Shown: one piece after another, positions 41,639 through 50,724 of the stretch | Layout: each line of letters starts with the position of its first letter | Numbering within the stretch: the stretch's first letter is position 1 | Assembly (NCBI RefSeq): GCF_000169335.1 | Contig: NZ_AAXW01000020.1 | Location: 1 to 64,000 of the forward strand | Length of the DNA stretch: 64,000 bases | Direction of reading: 5' to 3' | Origin: Crocosphaera chwakensis CCY0110 | Lineage (GTDB): Bacteria; Cyanobacteriota; Cyanobacteriia; Cyanobacteriales; Microcystaceae | Made by a program: the position numbers and the translations under genes | Notes under the pieces: generated by a model | What the model saw: only the letters and a program-made list of their open reading frames with translations | Databases searched by the model: none | What the model was told of the DNA's origin: nothing

Positions 41639-43879
41639 CTAAGAATGATTTCCTAAGTCTTGGGCATCTAATACAGCTATAGCAGACATATTAACAATGG
41701 TATTGATTTGACAGCCTCTCTGTAGGATATGAATTGGCTTTTTCATTCCCAATAAAATAGGACCAATGGCTTCTGCACCTCCTAATTCATGGAGTAATTT
41801 ATAGGCAATATTTCCCGACTGTAAATCAGGAAATATTAAAATATTAGCGTTTCCTTTTATTTCGCTCAACGGATAATGTTCTTCAACTAAATTAGAATTA
41901 ACTGCCGTATCTGCTTGCATTTCTCCATCAATGATTAAGTTTGGTTGTCTCATTTTGACTAATTGAACGGCATTTTTAACGCGATCGCAGAAGGGATGTT
42001 TTACACTGCCAAAGTTAGAAAAAGACAGCATGGCAATGCGAGGAACAATATCTAATCTTTTGGCTAAGGTGGCACTCTCTAAGGCAATATCCGCTAAAAT
42101 TTCGGCGCTGGGTTCAATATTAACGGTGGTATCTGCAAAGAAGTAAACCCTATGTTTAAATAACATTAAATACACGCCAGAAGCGCAGTTAACATCGGCT
42201 TTAGTTCCGATAATTTGTAAGGCTGATCTCAGAATACTAGGATACGCTTGACTGACTCCTGCAACCATTGCATTAGCTTGCCCTAACTGTACCATTAACA
42301 AAGCGAAAATAGTGGGATCAAGAACACTTTGTTTAGCTTGAGTTAGGGTCATTCCTTTACGTTGACGTAGGGTAAATAATTTTTGAATATAGTGATCTTG
42401 TTCACTAAAATTCAAAGGATCGATAATAGGAATATTGTCTAACTCTAAACCCAACTCTGTTATTTTTTGATTAATTTTTTCCACGGAACCAATAAGAATG
42501 GGTTTAGCGATTCCTTCTTCTATTAAAATTTGACAGGCTTTTAAGATTTTTGGGTTTTCTCCTTCAGAGAAAACGATAGATTTAGAATTAGTTTTTGCTT
42601 TTTGAATACTGTGACGAATAATCTCTTTTGAGATTCCCATCCGTTGTTCTAAGGACTCTTTATAACTATCTAAATCAAGGGATTTTCGAGCTACTCCTGT
42701 GTGCATAGCTGCTTGAGCAACGGCAGGAGCTACCCAAAAAAGAACACGATGGTCAAATGGTTTAGGAATTAAATAATTTCGTCCAAAACTAAGCTCTTTT
42801 AATCCATAAGCTCGTAAAACAGTATAAGGAACTTCTTCATGAGTCAGTGTTGCTAACGCTTTAACTGCAGCAATTTTCATTGTTTCATTAATATCTGTTG
42901 CTCGTACATCTAAAGCCCCCCGAAAGATAAATGGAAATCCTAAAACATTATTAACTTGGTTGGGATAATCCGATCTTCCTGTTGCTATAATGACATCAGA
43001 TCGAGCATTAATTGCTTCATCATATTCAATTTCTGGATCGGGATTAGCTAAGGCAAAAACAATCGGATTTTCAGCCATTGATTTCAACATAGAAACCGAT
43101 AAAGCCCCCTTAACTGATAGTCCAATAAACACATCAGCATCTTTAATGGCTTCTTCTAATATTCTGGCTTTAGTGGTCGAAGCAAATAGGGTTTTATATG
43201 GATTCATATCTTCTTTTCTGCCCTGATAAATTACGCCTTTTCTATCACACATCATTAAATTCTCAGGATGTACTCCTAATGTTAGATGGAGTTTTGCACA
43301 AGCAATGGCCGCAGCACCGGCACCACAATAAACTACTTTAACGGTTTCAATGGATTTGTTGGCGATTTTTAAAGCATTTAATAAAGCAGCAGATGTAATA
43401 ATAGCGGTTCCATGTTGATCGTCATGAAAAACAGGAATTCTCATCGCTTTTTTTAGGGTTTCTTCAATATAAAAGCTATCTGGTGCTTTAATATCTTCTA
43501 AATTAATTCCGCCAAAAGTCGGTTCTAAACTTTTAACAGTTGCAATAAATTGATCGGGGTCAAAAACATCGATATCTGCAAACCGTTTAAACAAAATTGC
43601 TTTTCCTTCCATTACCGGTTTCCCTGCTAATGGTCCAATATTTCCTAACCCTAAAACTGCCGTGCCGTTAGTTGCTACTGCCACTAAGTTTCCTTTTGTT
43701 GTATAATCATAAACCTGTTCAGAATCTTGATGAATGTGACGACAGGGTTCTGCAACACCAGGAGTATAAGCTAAAGAAAGATCCCTCTGGGTAATAAATG
43801 GTTTTGTCCCATTTACCTCTAATTTACCCGGACGACCCAAACGATGATACTCCAGCGCATCTTCACCTAAAGAACCCAT
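41639..43879 (-). CDS. maeB: NADP-dependent malic enzyme with C-terminal phosphotransacetylase-like domain
   Basis: Oxidatively decarboxylates malate to pyruvate. The first ~430 residues are the malic enzyme proper: SLAYTPGVAEPCRHI, DDQHGTAIITSAALLNAL, the nucleotide-binding CGAGAAAIACAKL and SVKGALS. Residues ~440-746 are the phosphotransacetylase-like domain found in MaeB-type enzymes (VFSEGENPKILKACQIL, DGEMQADTAVN, NILIFPDLQSGNIAYKL), usually regulatory and lacking PTA activity. The 746-residue length fits. It is monocistronic. Confidence 0.95.
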   Translation of the reverse strand: MGSLGEDALEYHRLGRPGKLEVNGTKPFITQRDLSLAYTPGVAEPCRHIHQDSEQVYDYTTKGNLVAVATNGTAVLGLGNIGPLAGKPVMEGKAILFKRFADIDVFDPDQFIATVKSLEPTFGGINLEDIKAPDSFYIEETLKKAMRIPVFHDDQHGTAIITSAALLNALKIANKSIETVKVVYCGAGAAAIACAKLHLTLGVHPENLMMCDRKGVIYQGRKEDMNPYKTLFASTTKARILEEAIKDADVFIGLSVKGALSVSMLKSMAENPIVFALANPDPEIEYDEAINARSDVIIATGRSDYPNQVNNVLGFPFIFRGALDVRATDINETMKIAAVKALATLTHEEVPYTVLRAYGLKELSFGRNYLIPKPFDHRVLFWVAPAVAQAAMHTGVARKSLDLDSYKESLEQRMGISKEIIRHSIQKAKTNSKSIVFSEGENPKILKACQILIEEGIAKPILIGSVEKINQKITELGLELDNIPIIDPLNFSEQDHYIQKLFTLRQRKGMTLTQAKQSVLDPTIFALLMVQLGQANAMVAGVSQAYPSILRSALQIIGTKADVNCASGVYLMLFKHRVYFFADTTVNIEPSAEILADIALESATLAKRLDIVPRIAMLSFSNFGSVKHPFCDRVKNAVQLVKMRQPNLIIDGEMQADTAVNSNLVEEHYPLSEIKGNANILIFPDLQSGNIAYKLLHELGGAEAIGPILLGMKKPIHILQRGCQINTIVNMSAIAVLDAQDLGNHS

Positions 43880-44185
43880 TTTAGTGACTCCAAAAAAATT
43901 ATCGATAATGATAATGATTTTTAGCGATAATTATCAATAAAACTTATTTTACCCCTTAAGTTTTGTCAGGTTAATTTAACTTTAATTAACTCTTAATATT
44001 TTTACCCCTACTAGAATGTTACAATGGCTACAATATGAATAGGGGCAAATGCTTGCCGCAGTCAGATGAAACCAGCAATCTGAACTGGTTGTCTTTGTAT
44101 GCTGTCTATTTATTTTCTTTTTACAAGTCTATATTAACCAAAATTTAAACACGATTAGAGTTAACGCGCAAGGAGAAACTGAATT
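43880..44185. other. Intergenic region between maeB and the DUF4327 gene
   Basis: 306 bp without a gene. It is AT-rich and holds the divergent promoters. The part from about 44018 carries two near-identical 8-mers and a structured stretch, listed separately. I see no reading frame in it. Confidence 0.5.
44018..44120 (+). promoter_or_regulatory. Candidate promoter with HLR1-like repeats and a structured leader or small RNA
   Basis: GTTACAAT (44018-44025) and GCTACAAT (44027-44034) form a 9-nt direct repeat like the RpaB-binding HLR1 element, though the spacing is one base short of consensus; the second copy could double as a -10 box. Just downstream GGCAA/TTGCC (44044-44056) and CAGTCAGAT / ATCTGAACTG (44059-44087, one bulge) can form two hairpins, followed by T-rich sequence. 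This could be the leader of the DUF4327 mRNA or a small RNA. Confidence 0.35.
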
Positions 44186-44404
44186 ATGTTAATGACAAGA
44201 TACACCATAGAAGACATCAAAGATGAGGCACGGCATCTAGTAGAACAAGGTAAGGTAGATAAACAACAAAGAATTTATACTTTGTGTCAATATCTTCCTT
44301 CAGGGGAATGGTGCTGCATCGAAACTGAATTAGAAAGAAATGATTTCTTACTCAGAGATTTTATTGCTGATTTGATTCCAATGCAAGACTGGACTAGCGA
44401 TTAA
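44186..44404 (+). CDS. DUF4327 family protein
   Basis: A 72-residue cyanobacterial protein. The pattern YTIEDIKDEARHLVEQGKVDKQQRIYTLCQYLPSGEW, followed by IETELERNDFLLRDFIADLI, is that of DUF4327. The function is unknown. AAGGAG lies just before the start region (44170-44175). The first ATG at 44186 and the ATG two codons later are both possible. A strong terminator follows, so the gene is a single transcription unit. Confidence 0.88.
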   Translation: MLMTRYTIEDIKDEARHLVEQGKVDKQQRIYTLCQYLPSGEWCCIETELERNDFLLRDFIADLIPMQDWTSD

Positions 44405-44406
44405 AC

Positions 44407-44449
44407 AATATTAGGGGTGTAAGGATGGAGCGACTACACCCCTAATATT
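44407..44449 (+). terminator. Rho-independent terminator of the DUF4327 gene
   Basis: A perfect 15-bp stem (AATATTAGGGGTGTA / TACACCCCTAATATT) with a 13-nt loop starts two bases after the stop and is followed by a T-rich stretch (ATATTTGTTTT). Confidence 0.85.
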
Positions 44450-44529
44450 AATATTTGTTTTAGCTTAGGATAAGCTGACTCATAGGATAATGGGACTAAT
44501 TGGATGTTTACTTGAGAGATAATTGCCCA

Positions 44530-46080
44530 ATGGCACCGTTAGCCCTACTGAGTGTATCAGATAAAACAGGAATTGTTGAATTAGCCCGTCAATTAGTCAA
44601 TGAATTTGGTTTTGAATTAATCAGTAGTGGAGGAACAGCAAAAACGCTACAAGAAGCTGGACTAAAAGTTACTAAAGTTAGTGATTATACCGGTTCTCCT
44701 GAAATTTTAGGAGGAAGAGTTAAAACCCTCCATCCTCGTATTCATGGCGGTATTTTATCCCGTCGAGATATCCCTCAAGATGTGGATGATATGAACAGTA
44801 ATGATATTAGTCCCATTGATTTAGTAGTAGTTAATCTTTATCCCTTTGAAGAAACCATCGCTAAACCCAATGTCACCGTAGCCGAAGCCATCGAAAAAAT
44901 TGATATTGGAGGCCCCACTTTACTACGCGCCTCAGCTAAGAATTTTGCCCATGTGACAGTTTTATCTAACCCCAAATATTACAATAGTTACTTACAAGAA
45001 TTAAAAGATAATAACGGAGAAACCTCCTTAAGTTTTCGACAAAAAATGGCCGGTGAAACCTTCGCCTTAACTAATGCTTATGATGGGGCTATTACGGATT
45101 ATTTTGTCAATCTTTCTACAGAAGACACCACCACCTTACCCAGTCGTTACACCGTTGCAGGAACCGCCTTCCAAACTCTCCGATATGGAGAAAATCCCCA
45201 TCAAAATGCCACTTGGTATCAACGGGGAACCAAAGTCACAGGATGGACAGCAGCCACGCAACTGCAAGGAAAAGAACTCAGTTACAATAATTTGGTAGAT
45301 TTAGAAGCAGCTAGACGCATTATTGCTGAATTTGACCCCAAAGAACCAGCAGCAGTCGTTCTCAAACATACGAACCCCTGTGGGGTTGCCGTAGCTAATC
45401 GTTTAGCGGATGCCTACGAACAAGCCTTTAATGCTGACTCTATTTCGGCCTTTGGAGGCATTGTGGCCTTAAATCAGCCTTTAGACGGAGAAACCGCCGA
45501 CAAATTAACCAAAACCTTCTTAGAATGTGTCGTAACTCCCGATTGTACCGAAGAAGCTAAGAAGATTATTGCTAAAAAAGGGAAGGTGAGAGTCTTATTA
45601 TTACCTGATTTAACCCAAGGACCCAAACAAACCGTCAAAGCAATCGCAGGAGGATTGTTGGTACAAGATTCCGATGACGCAGTAGATGTGTCGAATGACT
45701 GGGAAATCGTCACAGAAAAGCAACCCACCCCCGAACAACTAGCTGAATTATTGTTTGCGTGGAAAGTAGCCAAGCACGTTAAATCTAATGCGATCGTGGT
45801 AACAAAAAATCGTACCACCTTGGGTATAGGTGCTGGTCAAATGAATCGAGTAGGAGCGGTGAAAATTGCCCTAGAAGAAGCGGGAGAAACCGCTAAGGGA
45901 GGATACCTCGCCAGTGATGGTTTCTTCCCTTTCGACGACTCTGTACGCACTGCTGCTGCAGCAGGAATAAGGGCGATCGTGCAACCTGGAGGTTCATTAC
46001 GGGATAAAGACTCTATTGCTGCAGCCAATGAGTTGGGGTTAGTGATGGTGTTAACTAAAATGCGCCATTTTCTTCATTAA
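44530..46080 (+). CDS. purH: Bifunctional AICAR transformylase / IMP cyclohydrolase
   Basis: Catalyses the last two steps of IMP synthesis. The cyclohydrolase domain (residues 1-200) begins LLSVSDKTGIVELARQL and holds GGRVKTLHPRIHGG; the transformylase domain has LRYGENPHQNA, ELSYNNLVDLEAA, LKHTNPCGVA and GAGQMNRVGAVKIA. I chose the ATG at 44530, just before the conserved start of the domain, over the TTG ten codons upstream. The last four bases overlap the convergent hydrolase gene. Confidence 0.96.
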   Translation: MAPLALLSVSDKTGIVELARQLVNEFGFELISSGGTAKTLQEAGLKVTKVSDYTGSPEILGGRVKTLHPRIHGGILSRRDIPQDVDDMNSNDISPIDLVVVNLYPFEETIAKPNVTVAEAIEKIDIGGPTLLRASAKNFAHVTVLSNPKYYNSYLQELKDNNGETSLSFRQKMAGETFALTNAYDGAITDYFVNLSTEDTTTLPSRYTVAGTAFQTLRYGENPHQNATWYQRGTKVTGWTAATQLQGKELSYNNLVDLEAARRIIAEFDPKEPAAVVLKHTNPCGVAVANRLADAYEQAFNADSISAFGGIVALNQPLDGETADKLTKTFLECVVTPDCTEEAKKIIAKKGKVRVLLLPDLTQGPKQTVKAIAGGLLVQDSDDAVDVSNDWEIVTEKQPTPEQLAELLFAWKVAKHVKSNAIVVTKNRTTLGIGAGQMNRVGAVKIALEEAGETAKGGYLASDGFFPFDDSVRTAAAAGIRAIVQPGGSLRDKDSIAAANELGLVMVLTKMRHFLH

Positions 46081-46730
46081 TAATTGTATCTAATATTGTT
46101 TTTAATGCGTTTCCAAATTTCAGGAATCATATCAGTTAATCCATGATTACTATCCAGTTCTATTAATTTAACCCATTCTCTATTTTTAGCATAACTATGA
46201 CTCGATTCAATGGGCATAACTTCATCGTTTTTACCGTGAAATATTAATGTAGGAATGGAACGCTTTAAAGTAGTTTCGTCATAGGTTTGACCATCAGTGA
46301 TAAATTGATAACTTAAGGGTAATTCTTGATCATATCCATAATGATAAATAGATAATTCTCTTTGTTTTTTCCAATTATTTAGCGTATTTTGATCAATACT
46401 TTGTAACCAATCAGTAAAGAAATTAAAAGCAGGTGCTAACAAAATTAGTTGTTTTACATTTAGGTATTTTTCTGCTGTCCAAGCTGCAGTTAATCCTCCT
46501 AAACTTGAGCCGATTAAAATAACAGAATTTTGTTCATTTTTAAGATAAGTTGATATTTGTTGAATTTGTCGAGTTAAGGTTAAATGATAAAAATCGTTTT
46601 GATTCAAATCAGGAATGATTAAAGGAATATTTTTAGTAGCAAAAAGAGCTTTGAATTTTTGAGCTTTGATAGAATGAGGACTAGAAGCAAATCCATGTAA
46701 GTAAATATATTTTGATTGATGATTTAACAT
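46077..46730 (-). CDS. YqiA/YcfP-like alpha/beta hydrolase
   Basis: Small esterase of the alpha/beta hydrolase fold. The N-terminal YIYLHGFASSPHSIKAQKF, nucleophile motif LIGSSLGGLTA, acid in FHGKNDEVMPIESS and catalytic His in DSNHGLTD are in the right order. I chose the ATG at 46730 because the upstream in-frame extension (to 46781) runs into a sequence that looks like an intergenic repeat (CATTCCGAGGAACGAGAAAT) and adds no conserved residues. It overlaps the end of purH by four bases, convergently. Confidence 0.86.
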   Translation of the reverse strand: MLNHQSKYIYLHGFASSPHSIKAQKFKALFATKNIPLIIPDLNQNDFYHLTLTRQIQQISTYLKNEQNSVILIGSSLGGLTAAWTAEKYLNVKQLILLAPAFNFFTDWLQSIDQNTLNNWKKQRELSIYHYGYDQELPLSYQFITDGQTYDETTLKRSIPTLIFHGKNDEVMPIESSHSYAKNREWVKLIELDSNHGLTDMIPEIWKRIKNNIRYNY

Positions 46731-46828
46731 ATAGTGATATAAAAATTGGTTAGAATATTTTTTGTCTGTTTCAACTGTCATTCCGAGGAACGAGAAATCT
46801 CCACATCCTCGTAATAATAATGGGTAAT

Positions 46829-48367
46829 TTATCTATTAATTATTGATTTAATTAATTTGTTACTCATTAAAATGGCCTCTTTTTCATCTATTTTAGCAAG
46901 TTCAATGATTTCATTGACTTTTTGTTTATCCATAGCATCAAATTGCTCAATATTAGGACAATAACTATTATTTAAGTCTCCTGGTTCAAATTTATCTAAG
47001 TTATTACCATAGCTTCGTTTATTCATTTTAATAATATCTTGTCCAATATCACTAATGAAATAGATAAATAGTTGATCAATAATATTGGTTCCGAAAATAT
47101 TGGGATAAAAACCATGATAACAAGTTAAATTAATAACTTGGGTAAAATTCCGAATTACTTTTAATTTTCCTCGATTAAAAACGCCGAATAAAATAGGCGA
47201 AGGTTCTCGTTTTTCTAGTTTATACCAAGGTTGTCTATTTTGGGTTAAATATCTTTCATGATAATCTTTTTCTTCTCCCAGTTTAATATAATTGATTACT
47301 GATTGAGTATTTGCTTCTTGCACATCTAAACAGTATATTGGTTTATCTTGTTTAATCAATAATTCTAATTCATCATCAGTAAAAATAGCTTTCTTAATTA
47401 AATTACTTTTAGTGATACATAAACACAGATTATTATCATTAAGTTGTAATTGTTCAATTTTACTTTTATTTAAGGCAAAAAAATCATTTGCACCGGTGGC
47501 AATACCTCGCTTAAAATTACCATATTCTGAAATTTTACAGAAACCTTCAGGAATTTTTTGATCTGAAACTAAAGATAAAATAATCGATGTCCATTTTTTC
47601 TGGGGAGGTAATTGACTATTATTTAATTGATGATGATAATAGTTACTAATATTGGCTATTTCTTTAATTTCTTGAGTGTTATGAATGTTCGTTATTTTAA
47701 TCTCTTGTTTAAGTTGATCATTTTGACACAATAAAATACAAATAGTGGTCGTTGCATCGGGAAAAATGTCTTTTTCGTTAGCAAAAATAATAATCTGTTT
47801 TAATAAATAATTTTCTATGAGTGTTTTTTTTATTTCTTTTCCATATCCTGTATTAAAAAATTCAAACGGAAGAATAAAAGCAAGTCTTCCATTAAGATTA
47901 AGTTGTTGTAATGCTTTAATGAGAAAAATAGAAGCAATATTAGAATATCCCCCTAATTTTTTACCGATTTGTTGTTCTATTTTTGGAAGTATATCATGTC
48001 TATTCTTAAATTTCTGAAACCGTAGATAAGGAGGATTACAAATAATTGCATCATAGTAGTCCATATCTGATTCTAAATAGTCTTGGTTAAAAATAGTAAG
48101 ATTATTATTGTTTTGGATATTATGTAGGTAGTTAAGAATATTATTATCAATTTCATAAGCGGTAAAATGCCATTGATATTGTAATTTTAGTTTGCTAATT
48201 TCTTCATAAAAAATACCTAAACCAAAAGCAGGGTCGAGTATTTTTTCAGGATGATTTTCTGTGACCCATTTAGCCATCATTTGAGCAACTAGAGAAGGAG
48301 TAAAAAATTGTCCATACTCTTTTCTATAATTAATAGGAATGTTACTAATATAATCAGATTGACGCAT
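46829..48367 (-). CDS. N6-adenine DNA methyltransferase, TaqI/Eco57I-like
   Basis: A 512-residue gamma-class methylase. EYGQFFTPSLVAQMMAKW precedes motif I (ILDPAFGLGIFYEEI); the catalytic motif IV is AIICNPPYLRFQKF. The C-terminal half is a target-recognition domain with SEYGNFKRGIATGANDFF, typical of M.TaqI-like enzymes. No restriction endonuclease gene is nearby, so it is an orphan methylase or a type IIG-like remnant. It starts 11 bp after the AraC-type gene on the same strand and may be cotranscribed with it. Recognition site unknown. Confidence 0.86.
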   Translation of the reverse strand: MRQSDYISNIPINYRKEYGQFFTPSLVAQMMAKWVTENHPEKILDPAFGLGIFYEEISKLKLQYQWHFTAYEIDNNILNYLHNIQNNNNLTIFNQDYLESDMDYYDAIICNPPYLRFQKFKNRHDILPKIEQQIGKKLGGYSNIASIFLIKALQQLNLNGRLAFILPFEFFNTGYGKEIKKTLIENYLLKQIIIFANEKDIFPDATTTICILLCQNDQLKQEIKITNIHNTQEIKEIANISNYYHHQLNNSQLPPQKKWTSIILSLVSDQKIPEGFCKISEYGNFKRGIATGANDFFALNKSKIEQLQLNDNNLCLCITKSNLIKKAIFTDDELELLIKQDKPIYCLDVQEANTQSVINYIKLGEEKDYHERYLTQNRQPWYKLEKREPSPILFGVFNRGKLKVIRNFTQVINLTCYHGFYPNIFGTNIIDQLFIYFISDIGQDIIKMNKRSYGNNLDKFEPGDLNNSYCPNIEQFDAMDKQKVNEIIELAKIDEKEAILMSNKLIKSIINR

Positions 48368-48378
48368 TACATTTTCAC

Positions 48379-49218
48379 CTAACTTATACGATAAGCTTTT
48401 GGAGTCATACCAGTTAATTGTCGAAACTGTTTACTTAAATGACTATGACTACTAAATCCACAATTTAAAGCAATATCAAGAATAGATTGATTAGTTTGTT
48501 TTAATAATTGTTTAGCTCGTTCTATTCGTTGCTCAATTAAGTATTGATGAGGAGATAAACCAACAGATTGCTTGAATAAACGACTAAAATGAAATTGACT
48601 AATATCAAGTAATTGAGCTAAATTTTCTAGTTTCAGATTTTGGTCAAGATGAGCTTCAATATAGTCAAAAACTTGGCTGAGTTGATAAGGAGATAATCCT
48701 CCTTGATAAGTTGATAATATAGGTTTAGTTATGCCATGATTTCGGATAAGATTAACCGCTAAAACATTAGCTAAAGAGTCAAAATAAAGTTGATTGTTAG
48801 ACACTTCTTTTTGACATTCTTCAAGCAGCATCATTGTAATTCCTTGAATATGGGAATCATGCACCTGAAATTGAGGCATGAGTTCAAAAAAATTACTATC
48901 AGAATCAAGGGTTTCTTGAGCAATATTCTGCAAAAACTCGGTTTTAATTTGAATCTGTAAACAATTTTCTTGACCCTTCCAGCGAACAAATAAAGGGACA
49001 TTAGCCGGGGTAATCAATATTTCCCCAGGACGATATAACCCGTTATAAGTCACACCATCCTGAATCTGCAAATATTCAAGGGGACGGGATGCGAGGGAGA
49101 TAAATATAGTATGTTTATCCTCACAAAGATAGTTACCTTCTCCAGGGGGGTTTTGGAGGTGTTCAACTCGGATATTTTCAGGCCGTTGCGTCTGTTTCGG
49201 TAAAGAAAGGGAATTCAT
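48379..49218 (-). CDS. AraC-family transcriptional regulator
   Basis: The C-terminal 100 residues contain both HTH motifs of the AraC/XylS family: LENLAQLLDISQFHFSRLF, VGLSPHQYLIEQRIERAKQLL, SILDIALNCGFSSHSHLSKQF and QLTGMTPKAYR. The N-terminal part is a cupin-like sensor region (LYRPGEILITPANVPLFVRW). I chose the ATG at 49218; a longer frame to 49290 enters the divergent promoter. It faces the SDR-DUF1772 pair across about 140 bp, so it probably controls that pair. The ligand is unknown. Confidence 0.9.
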   Translation of the reverse strand: MNSLSLPKQTQRPENIRVEHLQNPPGEGNYLCEDKHTIFISLASRPLEYLQIQDGVTYNGLYRPGEILITPANVPLFVRWKGQENCLQIQIKTEFLQNIAQETLDSDSNFFELMPQFQVHDSHIQGITMMLLEECQKEVSNNQLYFDSLANVLAVNLIRNHGITKPILSTYQGGLSPYQLSQVFDYIEAHLDQNLKLENLAQLLDISQFHFSRLFKQSVGLSPHQYLIEQRIERAKQLLKQTNQSILDIALNCGFSSHSHLSKQFRQLTGMTPKAYRIS

Positions 49219-49357
49219 ACTATTTAACGTTTTGGCTAAATTATAGGCAAGAAAATGAAAATTGACCGCAAGATTGTTTAAGTAAAGCAAGAATAGGATA
49301 GTTTCTCAACAGAAAAATCTCTAAGCTGACAGTGTTGTTACGATTTAGGAGATATTA

Positions 49358-49990
49358 ATGATGAAACTCGTAGTATTTGGTGCAACTGGAAATGTTGGTC
49401 AGCAAGTGGTAAAACAAGCACTTGAACAAGGCCATGAGGTGACAGCTTTTGCACGAAACCCCCTCAAACTCAATATTAAGCACCCCAAACTGACGCTATT
49501 TCAGGGAGATGTCATGGAGAGCGCAAGGGTCCAACAAGCACTACAAGGTCAAGATATCGTGGTGTGTACCTTGGGTTCTGGAAAAAAATTAACGGGGACT
49601 GTTCGCTCACAAGGCACTCAAAACATTATCTTAGCTATGAAAAAATGTGGGATGAAACGGTTAATTTGTCAAACTACGTTAGGACTGGGTGAGAGTTGGG
49701 GAAGTCTCAATTTTTACTGGAAATATATTATGTTTGGCTTCATTTTGCGGAATGTGTTTGCAGACCATCAACAACAAGAAGAGACGGTAAAAAACAGTGA
49801 TTTAGAGTGGACAATTATTCGACCAGCAGCGTTTATAGAGGGTGAATGTACCGGTGAGTATCGCCACGGTTTTCCAGGAACGGATAAGACTTCAAAACTA
49901 AAAATTACCCATGCTGATGTGGCTGATTTTATCTTGAAGCAATTGGTTGATGATTTCTATCTCTATCAAGCACCAAGTTTATCTTATTAA
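49358..49990 (+). CDS. NAD(P)-binding SDR-like protein (NmrA/atypical SDR)
   Basis: Atypical short-chain dehydrogenase of 210 residues with the nucleotide motif VFGATGNVGQQVVKQAL near the N-terminus, FQGDVMES, IVVCTLGSGKK and the C-terminal TIIRPAAFIEG. No YxxxK pair is obvious, so it may sense NADP rather than catalyse. It is divergent from the AraC gene and precedes a DUF1772 membrane protein gene by 20 bp, forming a two-gene unit. Confidence 0.88.
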   Translation: MMKLVVFGATGNVGQQVVKQALEQGHEVTAFARNPLKLNIKHPKLTLFQGDVMESARVQQALQGQDIVVCTLGSGKKLTGTVRSQGTQNIILAMKKCGMKRLICQTTLGLGESWGSLNFYWKYIMFGFILRNVFADHQQQEETVKNSDLEWTIIRPAAFIEGECTGEYRHGFPGTDKTSKLKITHADVADFILKQLVDDFYLYQAPSLSY

Positions 49991-50010
49991 ATTAATAAAA
50001 GGAGTTTTTC

Positions 50011-50511
50011 ATGTTAACAGAAGTAATATTACCAATTTTTTTGAGTATAGCCACACTTTTATGTTCTTTAGTCGCTGGATTTTTGTTTGCTTTTGGTTTA
50101 GTCGTCATGCCAGGAATACAACGTTTAAATGATAAAGAGTTTATTCGCAGTTTTCAGGTTATCGATGGCATTATTCAGAACAATCAGCCGATTTTTGTCC
50201 TAGTTTGGATTGGTTCAGTGGTATTTTTAATCACTTCTGCTATGCTTGGTATTGGGCAATTAAACGAATTTGTGCCTCTGCTGATTATCTGTGCATTGGT
50301 TTACATTTTTGGGGTTCAATTACCGACTTTCATGATCAATGTTCCCTTGAATAACAAACTACAAACTTGGGATGTTATCAATATGAATGAAACCACATTA
50401 AAAGTAGTCCGTTTTGATTTTGAATCCCGTTGGAATCGATGGAATATCATTAGAACAATTTTTGCGTGTTTTACATCGACTCTGTTAATCATTCTACTGT
50501 TAAAAATTTAG
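50011..50511 (+). CDS. DUF1772 membrane protein
   Basis: A 166-residue integral membrane protein with four hydrophobic segments: IFLSIATLLCSLVAGFLFAF, FVLVWIGSVVFLITSAMLG, LLIICALVYIFGVQL and a final one near the C-terminus. The first helix followed by VVMPGIQRL and the later NVPLNNKLQTWDV are the DUF1772 signature. AAAGGAG (49998-50004) precedes the ATG. It follows the SDR gene by 20 bp and a strong terminator ends the unit. Such SDR-DUF1772 pairs under AraC control occur in many bacteria; the role is unknown. Confidence 0.88.
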   Translation: MLTEVILPIFLSIATLLCSLVAGFLFAFGLVVMPGIQRLNDKEFIRSFQVIDGIIQNNQPIFVLVWIGSVVFLITSAMLGIGQLNEFVPLLIICALVYIFGVQLPTFMINVPLNNKLQTWDVINMNETTLKVVRFDFESRWNRWNIIRTIFACFTSTLLIILLLKI

Positions 50512-50539
50512 CCGAAACAGAAGGATTTTTTATTCAGGG

Positions 50540-50562
50540 GAGTTAGTGTTTTACACTAACTC
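50540..50562 (+). terminator. Rho-independent terminator of the SDR-DUF1772 unit
   Basis: GAGTTAGTGT and ACACTAACTC form a perfect 10-bp stem with a TTT loop, followed by TTCTTATTATTATT. Confidence 0.85.
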
Positions 50563-50571
50563 TTCTTATTA

Positions 50572-50667
50572 TTATTGAATTGAATTAAATGTTACAGTAA
50601 TTTCTTGTTTTCTAGTTAAACACATAGCAATACCTTTTTCATAATAAGCGGATTCATTAGTGATAAA
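50572..50667 (-). pseudogene. 3'-end fragment of an aspartoacylase-like gene
   Basis: The minus strand reads FITNESAYYEKGIAMCLTRK then QEITVTFNSIQ and a stop. The intact aspartoacylase at 60302 ends FINESAYYEKAIAMCLTKKR then EITLNHG. So this is about 30 codons of the C-terminus of a second aspA-like gene, cut off upstream by a palindromic repeat. It shares a 65-bp block with the intact gene and is in the same orientation. Confidence 0.85.
50597..50661. repeat. 65-bp direct repeat, left copy (aspA 3' end)
   Basis: Compared base by base with 60318-60382, only five of 65 positions differ and no gap is needed. The two copies are in the same orientation 9.7 kb apart and flank the RND/toxin-antitoxin/two-component segment. 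Confidence 0.85.
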
Positions 50668-50672
50668 TAAAG

Positions 50673-50697
50673 GTAGGGTAGGCATTGCCCACCTTAC
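50673..50697. repeat. Short palindrome with GTAGGGT/ACCTTAC arms
   Basis: GTAGGGTAGGCA and TGCCCACCTTAC face each other with one base between and pair with two mismatches. The right arm matches the right arm of the element at 16454-16518. It abuts the aspA fragment and lies 27 bp after the end of the RND pump gene, where it may also act as a 3' hairpin. Confidence 0.7.
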
Positions 50698-50724
50698 AGA
50701 TATTGTGTGTTTAAATATGCTGAC

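Noticed and set aside
43980..44185. Glutamine riboswitch (glnA RNA) upstream of DUF4327
   Set aside because: The conserved core sequences of that RNA are absent; only generic hairpins are present.
46731..46800. N-terminal extension of the YqiA-like hydrolase to 46781
   Set aside because: It runs into a sequence resembling an intergenic repeat and adds no conserved residues; the ATG at 46730 is adequate.
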